Assembly: GCA_002410325.1 (NCBI GenBank)
Contig: DHRK01000048.1
Location: forward strand, 1 to 12,922
From: Syntrophomonas sp. UBA5314
GTDB taxonomy: Bacteria; Bacillota; Syntrophomonadia; Syntrophomonadales; Syntrophomonadaceae
Direction of reading: 5' to 3'
Length of the DNA: 12,922 nucleotides
The translations under genes and the position numbers were made by a program. Below, in pieces: positions 1-5,733 of this stretch. Under the pieces are notes generated by a model. It had not been told where the DNA came from. It saw only the letters and a list, made by a program, of their open reading frames with translations, and did not search any database. Numbering within the stretch: the stretch's first letter is position 1; every line of letters starts with the position of its first letter.

Positions 1-75
1 CTGTTTTATCAAGATCCTTGGGCTCCCTTTCGAGAACCCCGCTCGCCAGACTGTTTCGTCTAGCGCGCATTGACT
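1..75 (-). promoter_or_regulatory. Structured 5' leader, possibly of an rRNA operon outside the window
   Basis: This is the beginning of the transcript that would start from the promoter at 76-104 and run off the left edge. Read on the minus strand it can form two adjacent hairpins: AGAC/GTCT around a GAAACA loop (about 48-61), and an 8-bp stem GGGTTCTC/GGGAGCCC closed by a GAAA tetraloop (about 20-39), allowing G-U pairs. The last bases, GATCTTGATAAAACAG, resemble the boxA-like segment that often precedes 16S rRNA in Bacillota. The rRNA assignment is inference. Tandem promoters upstream and the known position of rrnA downstream of bofA in Bacillus subtilis agree with it, but no mature rRNA sequence is in the window. 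Confidence 0.4.
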
Positions 76-104
76 ATCCTATCACCCTTTGGTCAGTTAG
101 TCAA
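76..104 (-). promoter_or_regulatory. Sigma-A-like promoter P2 (tandem pair, distal copy)
   Basis: On the minus strand a -35 TTGACT (99-104) and a -10 TAGGAT (76-81) are separated by exactly 17 bp. The sequence after the -10 contains GCGCGC at the same distance as in the promoter at 225-253, so the two look like related copies. Transcription would leave the window at its left edge. Confidence 0.6.
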
Positions 105-224
105 CACGTTAATTTTTTCCAGACCCTTTCAGGTCTTCGGCGCTTAATTCCGGCTTGATTGTAGCCTTGAGTTCTTCAATCTCACCAGTATTTGGCGAAC
201 TTCGTCGCCCGGCGCGCAATAGTA

Positions 225-253
225 ATCTTAACATGCCCCTTAACTTGTGTCAA
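225..253 (-). promoter_or_regulatory. Sigma-A-like promoter P1 (tandem pair, proximal copy)
   Basis: On the minus strand a perfect -35 TTGACA (248-253) and a -10 TAAGAT (225-230) are separated by 17 bp. It lies downstream of the korD stop and of the inverted repeat at 308-338, so it starts a new transcription unit reading leftwards. The initial transcript carries GCGCGC and a small GGCGA/TCGCC hairpin. Tandem strong promoters about 150 bp apart are typical of rRNA operons; that link is inference. Confidence 0.6.
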
Positions 254-307
254 GATATTTTGCCCTATAAATCGGGAAAAATATGAGCGCATTACGCTAA
301 AATAGCC

Positions 308-338
308 GGTCCCTGTATATTTATTCCAGCCAGGGACC
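308..338 (-). terminator. Inverted repeat, possible terminator of the kor operon
   Basis: A perfect 8-bp inverted repeat, GGTCCCTG (308-315) and CAGGGACC (331-338), with a 15-nt loop lies 53 bp beyond the korD stop. On the minus strand it is followed by GGCTATTTTAG, only a weak U-tract, so it may be an imperfect terminator or an attenuating hairpin. Confidence 0.4.
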
Positions 339-390
339 CGTAACCGCTCATTTGTCCGTTTTTACCTGCCTATTATTGGCATTTACCCTG

Positions 391-648
391 CTATTTACCC
401 TTGCGGATTCTTTCTATTCTTATGGCGCAGTCGGGGCAGACCATTTCACAGATCATGCAGGCAATGCAGCTGTCTTCGTCTTTCGGCTTTACCGTAGGAG
501 TTCCGTATACCCCCAGATCATCCGACCAGATCAGAACGTCATTGGGGCATTTCTCTTTACACAGACCGCATCCCTTGCAATAGGCCGGGAAGATATAAAA
601 GTTGGCTTTCTCCATAGGGGTATCAATTGATTGAAGCTCTTTTTGCAT
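391..648 (-). CDS. korD: 2-oxoacid:ferredoxin oxidoreductase, delta (ferredoxin-like) subunit
   Basis: An 85-residue protein with two bacterial-type 4Fe-4S cluster motifs: CKGCGLCKEKCP (Cys24, 27, 30, 34) and CIACMICEMVCP (Cys61, 64, 67, 71). It should pass electrons from the TPP-dependent catalytic subunits to external ferredoxin in the cytoplasm. It is the last gene of the kor operon; its ATG follows the korC stop codon directly and its ribosome site (AAGGGGTGG) lies inside the end of korC, so the two are probably translationally coupled. A second Met at residue 12 has no ribosome site, so the start at 648 is preferred. The delta subunit is often encoded first in such operons; here it is last. 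Which 2-oxoacid is used (2-oxoglutarate, branched-chain or other) cannot be told from this subunit. Confidence 0.9.
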   Translation of the reverse strand: MQKELQSIDTPMEKANFYIFPAYCKGCGLCKEKCPNDVLIWSDDLGVYGTPTVKPKDEDSCIACMICEMVCPDCAIRIERIRKGK

Positions 649-1230
649 TTAAACTGCCACCCCTTCCTGAAGGGCTTTTTCCCCTAATTCTTTTCCTATC
701 TGCAGTGCGCGGTAGTTGAGCTCGCGCAGCTCCGGATTCTTTTCAAATTTATAGGCCAGTTTGTGATCCAGGGCCTCTTTGGCCGCTGCAAACGGCACTA
801 TATTGGAGAGTCCGATGACCGCTCCCATAATAATGATGTTAAACACCCGGGGATGGAGTTCCTGGTTGGCTGTCTCCAGGGCAGGAATTCCTACTATCTT
901 TTTGGCTTCTTTGGGCAGGTCCTCTTCCGGAACCTTGAAGCCCGAATCATATACGAATATGGTATTGCTGTCGGAATATATGGTGGTTCTTTCCACCGCC
1001 CGCTCGCTCAAGGCCACCACGATGTCGGCCTTGAAAAATTTGGGAGCGCCGATGCGCTTATCACTAACCTGAATAAAGGCGATAGATACGCCGCCCCTCT
1101 GTTCCAGGCCAAAGTTGGGAATATATATGGTCTGCTTATTTTGATTGTAGGCTGCTTCAGCTAGAATTTCAGCTACCGATTGAACTCCCTGCCCGCCTTC
1201 TCCGGCCAGCGCTACTCTAATCAGCGACAT
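649..1230 (-). CDS. korC: 2-oxoacid:ferredoxin oxidoreductase, gamma subunit
   Basis: A protein of 193 residues when started at the ATG at 1230. Close to its N terminus is the GEGGQGV motif characteristic of the gamma domain of pyruvate/2-oxoacid:ferredoxin oxidoreductases, where it contributes to the catalytic heterotetramer with the alpha, beta and delta subunits. The start was chosen because AAGGGGG sits 8 nt upstream of this ATG; a TTG seven codons earlier would lie on top of that ribosome site. The gene overlaps the 3' end of korB by 14 bp and abuts korD, so all three should be co-translated. Its length is normal for a stand-alone gamma subunit. Confidence 0.9.
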   Translation of the reverse strand: MSLIRVALAGEGGQGVQSVAEILAEAAYNQNKQTIYIPNFGLEQRGGVSIAFIQVSDKRIGAPKFFKADIVVALSERAVERTTIYSDSNTIFVYDSGFKVPEEDLPKEAKKIVGIPALETANQELHPRVFNIIIMGAVIGLSNIVPFAAAKEALDHKLAYKFEKNPELRELNYRALQIGKELGEKALQEGVAV

Positions 1231-1981
1231 TGGTTTTATCCCCCTTCCCAAAAGGACTCTTTATTTCCCCTACCGGGAAGTACTTTTCCATATCATCCTC
1301 CAAGAAGTGCCAGGTCTGCTGGGCATTGGTCCGCCAGTTGGTCGGACAGGTGGACAACACCTCAACAAAGGAAAAGCCATTGCCCTCCAGTTGGTTGCGC
1401 AGAGCGTTGCGGATAAAGCGCTTTAACTGCTTGTATTTGGATACGGTGGCCCGGGCTACATAGGCGCTATCCGGTGTGATGGCGGATATGAACTCCGGGC
1501 CTTTGGTGGGATAACCGGTAAGCTCGGGGTCGCGCCCGTAGGGTGTAGTCTCGGTTTTTTGACCGGGCAGGGTAGTCGGAGCCATCTGTCCGCCGGTCAT
1601 TCCATAGTTGGTGTTGTTGACCAGGATAAGGGTCAGTTTTTCATTGCGGACCGCCGCATTGACCAGGTGCTGGGACCCTATCGAGTATCCTCCCCCGTCA
1701 CCCATGTATCCCACGGTTACCAGTTCCGGCCGGCTCCGCTTAATACCGACCATAACCGGGGTGGTGCGGCCGTGATGGGTCTGGGTGCTGTCACAGGCGA
1801 AAAAGTTCCAGGATAAAAGAGAGCAGCCGATGTCGCAGCCGAATATCGTTTTGTCCTGAATGCCCAGTTCATCTATATTTTCCCCCAAGGCCTTGAGCAC
1901 GATGCCGTGTCCGCAGCCGGGACAGAACTTGTGCGGTTTAGTTGGTAAATACCATGATTTCGGTGTTACTGGTGCAACCAC
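1217..1981 (-). CDS. korB: 2-oxoacid:ferredoxin oxidoreductase, beta subunit (TPP-binding)
   Basis: A protein of 254 residues. It has the FCPGCGHG motif (Cys20 and Cys23) at the N terminus and the thiamine-diphosphate/Mg binding region GDGGGYSIG (residues 94-102) followed by NNTNYGMTGGQ (122-132). These are hallmarks of the beta subunit of the KorAB/VorAB type, which oxidatively decarboxylates a 2-oxoacid with CoA to acyl-CoA, CO2 and reduced ferredoxin (or runs in reverse). The start is GTG at 1981 with GGGAGGAG 8 nt upstream; 17 bp separate it from the korA stop. Substrate specificity cannot be fixed from sequence; 2-oxoglutarate is the default family name, and branched-chain 2-oxoacids are an alternative. 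Confidence 0.9.
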   Translation of the reverse strand: MVAPVTPKSWYLPTKPHKFCPGCGHGIVLKALGENIDELGIQDKTIFGCDIGCSLLSWNFFACDSTQTHHGRTTPVMVGIKRSRPELVTVGYMGDGGGYSIGSQHLVNAAVRNEKLTLILVNNTNYGMTGGQMAPTTLPGQKTETTPYGRDPELTGYPTKGPEFISAITPDSAYVARATVSKYKQLKRFIRNALRNQLEGNGFSFVEVLSTCPTNWRTNAQQTWHFLEDDMEKYFPVGEIKSPFGKGDKTNVAD

Positions 1982-1998
1982 TTTTGTGCTCCTCCCTT

Positions 1999-3087
1999 CT
2001 AAAGAACGCTTTTCACCTTATTAATAATGTCATTATCTATAATACCGACTCCCGGTTTAAAAAGCGTCTCAATTTTTATGGTCTCTCCATATATCTCCTG
2101 CCTGGTCAGCCTTTCAAGCTGTCCATAAGCTGATTCTGCCACCAGAAGTTTTTTAGCTCCGCTCCTGGCGATGGCATCCCTCAACGCCTGCTGAGGGAAT
2201 GGTCTCAAGGTTATAGGCCGGAAATAGCTGGCCTTTATTCCCTGAGCCCGCAGGGCTTTTACAGCATCATCGGCCGCCCGGGAAACCACTCCATGGGACA
2301 GGATTATAATATCGGCATCCTCGCATTCACCCTCCGTCCACTCTACTATGGACGGGCTCAAGGCTTCGTACTCCGCCGCGTGTTTCAATACAACTTCATA
2401 GAGCTCTTCTTCCAGGCTGTAAATATTGCACAGATGAGCCGGCTCTCGATCAACGCCGATCTCTCCCCCCAGACCGATAAGTGGATAGGGAGCAACCATT
2501 TCAATGCCTTTATCTATAGGATCATACATTTCCATGGGCTCTCTCATTTTAGCCTGATAGCCGTCCCCCAGTACGAAAGTGGGAAAACGGTGCTTCCAGG
2601 CCACATTGAAGGCCTTGATAGTGTAGTCGTATATCTCCTGATGGGTGGCAGTTGAATAGACAATTCGCATCCCTTCACCGTTGCCCCCAAAGGTGGTAAG
2701 GGTTACCTCCTGCTGAGAATAGACCACGGTGCCTGAAGAAGGGCCGCCCCGCTGCTGAATAACCGCCACCAGCGGCAGCCGCATCGCTTCAGCCATTCCA
2801 AAGGGCTCCTGCATGAGCACATTGCCGGGCCCAGCTGTAGCGGTAAAGGCCTTTTTGCCGCTTTGCACAGCGCCGCAAACCGTGAAGCCGGCTGATATTT
2901 CGTCTTCGGTCTGCAGAAATTCCCGATTGTATTTGGGCGCCATCCGCGTCCAATAATGCATGACTTCATTCTGTGGTGTGATAGGATATCCGAACATGAC
3001 TTCCGCTCCGGCAGCCAGAGCGGCCCAGGCAACAGTTTCATTGCCGGTTATAAAAGCCTTTTTTGCGTCACCAATGACTTTATCCAT
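1999..3087 (-). CDS. korA: 2-oxoacid:ferredoxin oxidoreductase, alpha subunit
   Basis: A protein of 362 residues with the pyrimidine-binding domain of the TPP enzyme first: YPITPQNE (34-41), an invariant Glu-containing stretch near 60-63, and RGGPSSG (113-119). The C-terminal part, beginning near residue 250, has the domain II fold typical of this family. With KorB it forms the TPP active site. The ATG at 3087 is preceded by GGGAGGAG at good spacing. It is second in the operon, 39 bp after the P-loop NTPase gene. The segment after RGGPSSG reads QQEVTLTTFGGNGEG rather than the more usual QxDLxxA-type sequence, so the substrate may differ from standard 2-oxoglutarate enzymes; this is only suggestive. 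Confidence 0.9.
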   Translation of the reverse strand: MDKVIGDAKKAFITGNETVAWAALAAGAEVMFGYPITPQNEVMHYWTRMAPKYNREFLQTEDEISAGFTVCGAVQSGKKAFTATAGPGNVLMQEPFGMAEAMRLPLVAVIQQRGGPSSGTVVYSQQEVTLTTFGGNGEGMRIVYSTATHQEIYDYTIKAFNVAWKHRFPTFVLGDGYQAKMREPMEMYDPIDKGIEMVAPYPLIGLGGEIGVDREPAHLCNIYSLEEELYEVVLKHAAEYEALSPSIVEWTEGECEDADIIILSHGVVSRAADDAVKALRAQGIKASYFRPITLRPFPQQALRDAIARSGAKKLLVAESAYGQLERLTRQEIYGETIKIETLFKPGVGIIDNDIINKVKSVL

Positions 3088-3126
3088 GCTTATTACTCCT
3101 CCCGATGAAAATCCCGGATGATAATT

Positions 3127-3792
3127 TTACCATATTGCACTGGGCATGTAGCGATGAATGTATTTTATCGGTATCTCACATTCTCCCGGTATAATAGCCT
3201 TGGCAAGCTTCTGGTCCACTGCCGCATATATGACTTCCATGCCCAATTGGCGTACTGTGTCGCGGATCATCCGGTTTCCCTGGCAGATGATTTCTAGGGT
3301 GGTCTCATCTCCCAGATGAGTGTTGGCTATAATACCGTCGACTCGACCCAGACCTTGCAGATAATCAACCACTCGTTCGGGTGAATTGGTCATAGGCCGG
3401 GTGTAATTAACTACCGCTAATACTTTCAGCTCCGGTGACTCGTCAGCTCCTTCTACCAGGTTTAAGGTTCTGGCCCCATGTACACCATACCCGATATCCA
3501 TAATGATGTCTCCCTCATGGCGAAGGACCCATCTGGCTTTCGGATTCAACATGGCTCCGGTCTCCCCCAGTCCGAAGGAATCCTGCCGGGAAAAGCCGAT
3601 TACCTTCAAGCCCTTACTCTCCAGAAACTCTTTTAAGGGCCTCAAGGTATAAAAGGGCTCTACCGTATCAAGATCGGCCAGCGTAACCTGATGTCCTGCT
3701 GCTTTGAGTTCCAGTGCCCGATTAATCGCGATTTCACTTTTTCCGCTCGCATATTCGCCAATAAATGCTTCAACTACTCTTGTGGAATTGAT
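3127..3792 (-). CDS. P-loop NTPase (MinD/CobQ-like) heading the kor operon, non-canonical start
   Basis: The reading frame encodes a P-loop protein of about 221 residues. A Walker A motif GEYASGKS lies at residues 12-19 counting from the ATC at 3792, then ADLDTVEP (39-46), and a Walker B-like IIMDIGYG segment near the middle. This suggests a SIMIBI-class (MinD/CobQ-like) ATPase or GTPase; its precise role is unknown. It is the first gene after the promoter at 3839-3867 and lies 39 bp upstream of korA, so a role in maturation or control of the oxidoreductase is plausible. The frame is open from an in-frame TGA near 3856 but contains no ATG, GTG or TTG before a TTG at 3645 (172-residue form), and starting there would remove the Walker A motif. 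AGGAGG at 3805-3810 lies 12 nt before ATC. Either ATC is used as start, or there is a frameshift or sequencing error. Confidence 0.7.
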   Translation of the reverse strand: MNSTRVVEAFIGEYASGKSEIAINRALELKAAGHQVTLADLDTVEPFYTLRPLKEFLESKGLKVIGFSRQDSFGLGETGAMLNPKARWVLRHEGDIIMDIGYGVHGARTLNLVEGADESPELKVLAVVNYTRPMTNSPERVVDYLQGLGRVDGIIANTHLGDETTLEIICQGNRMIRDTVRQLGMEVIYAAVDQKLAKAIIPGECEIPIKYIHRYMPSAIW

Positions 3793-3804
3793 AGAAAAAC
3801 AACA

Positions 3805-3810
3805 CCTCCT
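3805..3810 (-). promoter_or_regulatory. Shine-Dalgarno site for the P-loop NTPase gene
   Basis: On the minus strand AGGAGGTG begins here, about 22 nt after the predicted transcription start. It is the strongest ribosome site in this region, yet the only start codons near it in any frame (GTG, TTG) are too close and run into a TGA after about ten codons. The Walker A frame has ATC at 3790-3792, 12 nt away. Confidence 0.6.
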
Positions 3811-3838
3811 ACAGTCTCGCCAACAGTCGATTGAATTT

Positions 3839-3867
3839 AGTATACTTCAGCCCCAATTGTGCGTCAA
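3839..3867 (-). promoter_or_regulatory. Sigma-A-like promoter of the P-loop/kor operon
   Basis: On the minus strand -35 TTGACG (3862-3867) and -10 TATACT (3839-3844) are spaced by 17 bp, each matching five of six consensus bases. The transcript would start near 3832, giving a leader of about 20 nt before the AGGAGG site. The rest of the 3868-3999 stretch is AT-rich, and I see no gene in it. Confidence 0.75.
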
Positions 3868-3999
3868 TAATATTATTCCAACAAATAAATGTTACTCATA
3901 TTTCCTAAAATATGTTGAACAATACCTTCACAAGATGTTAATAGCTTTTTCCCGTTTATTCATATCTTTTCTTTCGTCTTAATTATTAATCCGTGTAAT

Positions 4000-4023
4000 A
4001 AAAAAAAGACCATATCTGGCCTT
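4000..4023 (-). terminator. Intrinsic terminator of the dnaX-recR-bofA operon
   Basis: On the minus strand a 7-bp stem AAGGCCA/TGGTCTT with a GATA loop (4006-4023) is followed at once by a run of T residues (complement of 4000-4007). It lies 123 bp beyond the bofA stop and 132 bp before the kor promoter, so it separates the two operons. The 4024-4146 stretch between bofA and the hairpin shows no gene. Confidence 0.85.
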
Positions 4024-4146
4024 GTCAGACCGACAACAAATGCATCACAGGCACAACGCCATCAGCTTGAGTCTTATTCGAACCAAGTCTGTTATAAGGC
4101 TGTTAATCCCTGTGAGTACCTTTATTGTACGCTCTATAGTTTCCTG

Positions 4147-4413
4147 TTACTTGATCAGTATTTGAAAGCATATCAACATCAGAATTCCGGGTATTCCCAG
4201 AAAACCGGAAATTAATACGGTCACTACATTAATAGGAAGCGCAAAAGAAAAATAACCGCCGATGAAATTCACTGCCACCAGCAGAATTAATCCCAGGACC
4301 GAATTTAATAAAAGCTTCCACAATAATTTAATAGGTTTTAAAAAAACCTGCGAAGCGAAGTAAATGACTAGAAGCAAAACCAGAATGCCTAGAATAATGG
4401 TGAAGTATTGCAT
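4147..4413 (-). CDS. bofA: BofA-family pro-sigma-K processing inhibitor
   Basis: A small, very hydrophobic protein of 88 residues with about three membrane-spanning stretches (residues 3-19, 34-51 and 62-86). The C-terminal half, with the GGYFSFALPINVVTVLISG segment followed by GIPGILML, is typical of BofA. In Bacillus, BofA sits in the outer forespore membrane and holds the SpoIVFB protease inactive until the forespore signals, delaying sigma-K activation in the mother cell. It follows the DUF2508 gene by 23 bp, the conserved gene order recR-yaaL-bofA. The ATG at 4413 has an AGG-rich ribosome site about 9 nt upstream. Its presence implies a spore-forming lineage, although bofA-like genes also occur in some relatives that do not sporulate. 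Confidence 0.88.
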   Translation of the reverse strand: MQYFTIILGILVLLLVIYFASQVFLKPIKLLWKLLLNSVLGLILLVAVNFIGGYFSFALPINVVTVLISGFLGIPGILMLICFQILIK

Positions 4414-4436
4414 GGCTTTCTACCTGCCTTCGGCTT

Positions 4437-4706
4437 TTATGTAGCGGGAGCCTGACCCTGATGTGATTTTATGGCCTTGACCAGGAAATCAAACCTTTCC
4501 TCGGCAGCTTTCATGGAATAGATCGCATAATCGATCATATCGGGATCTTCAACCCGGGCAAACAGGTTTTGCGCCTCAATAAGGGCTTGATGCGCCTCTT
4601 CAACCATTTGCTCTTCCGAGAAGGGCTTCGCTTCCAGCGTTTCGGCCGGCTCATCCACCGGTTTAATCAGACTGCTGACTTTAATGATCAAAGATTTAAA
4701 ATTCAT
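4437..4706 (-). CDS. yaaL: DUF2508 (YaaL-like) small protein
   Basis: A protein of 89 residues, acidic and predicted largely helical, with the segment EEAHQALIEAQNLFARVEDPDMIDYAIYSMKAAE split between two helices; the DPDMIDYAIY core is typical of the DUF2508 family, represented by B. subtilis YaaL. The biochemical function of the family is not established. The start was placed at the ATG at 4706, which has AGGGGG about 7 nt upstream; an in-frame TTG at 4730 would extend it by eight residues but has no ribosome site. It lies between recR and bofA, its usual place in Bacillota. Confidence 0.82.
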   Translation of the reverse strand: MNFKSLIIKVSSLIKPVDEPAETLEAKPFSEEQMVEEAHQALIEAQNLFARVEDPDMIDYAIYSMKAAEERFDFLVKAIKSHQGQAPAT

Positions 4707-4768
4707 ACTCCACCCCCTGCATATATTCAAGCCTACTTGAAATATATGTTTGAGATGGAAATTTTATG

Positions 4769-5368
4769 CTATAATTCTCGTCTTCCTTCTATGGCCCGGC
4801 GCAGGGTAATTTCATCAGTAAATTCGATGTCTCCACCCACCGGCAGGCCATGGGCTAAACGGGTTATTTTTATTCCTTTGGCCTGTATGATGGCCGCCAG
4901 GTAGCGGGCCATAATTTCACCGTCTATGTCGGGATTGAGGGCCATGATGACCTCTTTAAACTCCCCGCCGGAGAGATAGGTCTCCAGCGCCTGACCGTCC
5001 AGCTCTTCCAGTCCGCTGCCTTCAAGCAGGCTGGAAGGTTTGTTTAAAACAAAATAGCGCCCTCTAAACCCGCTCTTTTCAATGGCGATTACATTGCTGC
5101 TTTCTTCGACTATACAGAGGATTTGGTTGTCCCGGTCGTGATCCTGGCATATTACACAGGGATCAAACTCGGTCAGGAAGCCGCACTGGGAGCAGGGTTT
5201 TATCTTTTGCTGAACTTCCACAATCGCCCGGGCCAACTGGCGGGCTTCTTCGGCCGGCAGGCGGAGGATGTAAAGAGCCAGGCGTTGTGCTGTCTTTGGC
5301 CCGATGCTGGGCAGCTTCGCCAGGTGATCGATCAAATTTTCCAGAGGCCTGGCCAGCCTCATAAGCAT
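4769..5368 (-). CDS. recR: Recombination mediator RecR
   Basis: A protein of 199 residues, the usual length for RecR. In order: a helix-hairpin-helix near residues 19-31 (LPSIGPKTAQRLA), a C4 zinc finger (Cys59, 62, 71, 74), a Toprim domain starting at ILCIVEE (83-89), and the conserved tail HGLPVGGDIEFTDE...EGRREL. With RecF/RecO it helps load RecA on SSB-covered single strands during gap repair. Oddities: the normally well-kept YHVLxGxISPxxGIGPE stretch reads YFVLNKPSSLLEGSGLEE, and ATNPxxEGEATA reads ALNPDIDGEIMA, so the Toprim part is divergent. The ATG at 5368 has AAGGA just 4-5 nt upstream; the ATG at 5362 is a possible alternative. The gene follows ebfC by 22 bp. Confidence 0.93.
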   Translation of the reverse strand: MLMRLARPLENLIDHLAKLPSIGPKTAQRLALYILRLPAEEARQLARAIVEVQQKIKPCSQCGFLTEFDPCVICQDHDRDNQILCIVEESSNVIAIEKSGFRGRYFVLNKPSSLLEGSGLEELDGQALETYLSGGEFKEVIMALNPDIDGEIMARYLAAIIQAKGIKITRLAHGLPVGGDIEFTDEITLRRAIEGRREL

Positions 5369-5390
5369 ATCTTCCTTTCAGAAAAACGGT

Positions 5391-5720
5391 TTATAGGCCG
5401 GGAATATTGAATCCCCCGGTGATCTTGCTCATTTCCGATGAAACCATGTCCTGGCTCTGGCGAATAGCTTCGTTGACCGCTGTTAAGACCAGGTCTTCCA
5501 GCATCTCCACGTCCTCCGGATCGACTGCTTCAGGCCGGATCTTGATGCTGAGCAGTTCTTGCTTGCCGTTTACTTTTACAGTCACCGCGCCTCCACCCGA
5601 TGATACCTCAACTTCCCGGGTTTTTAGTTCTTCCTGCATCTGGGTAATCCGTTCCTGAACTTTTTTAGCTTCCTTCATCATTTTACTCATTGAGGCTCCC
5701 GCCCCGGGGTTGAACTTCAT
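5391..5720 (-). CDS. ebfC: YbaB/EbfC family nucleoid-associated protein
   Basis: A protein of 109 residues with the family pattern: an N-terminal helix rich in Met, Lys and Gln (SKMMKEAKKVQERITQMQEE), a short beta core with SSGGGAVTVKVNGKQELLSI, and a C-terminal helix ending in MSKITGGFNIPGL. Members form small dimers that bind DNA and associate with the nucleoid; the gene is almost always found between dnaX and recR, as here (B. subtilis YaaK). A very good ribosome site, AAGGAGG, lies 8 nt before the ATG. It starts 13 bp after the dnaX stop codon. Confidence 0.93.
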   Translation of the reverse strand: MKFNPGAGASMSKMMKEAKKVQERITQMQEELKTREVEVSSGGGAVTVKVNGKQELLSIKIRPEAVDPEDVEMLEDLVLTAVNEAIRQSQDMVSSEMSKITGGFNIPGL

Positions 5721-5733
5721 TTAACGTGCCTCC

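Noticed and set aside
352..630. Plus-strand open frame opposite korD
   Set aside because: Antisense shadow of the two 4Fe-4S motifs; no supporting start site.
3704..3982. Plus-strand open frame of 92 codons opposite the kor promoter and NTPase start
   Set aside because: It overlaps the minus-strand promoter and the Walker A region and shows no ribosome site; its composition is explained by the AT-rich intergenic region.
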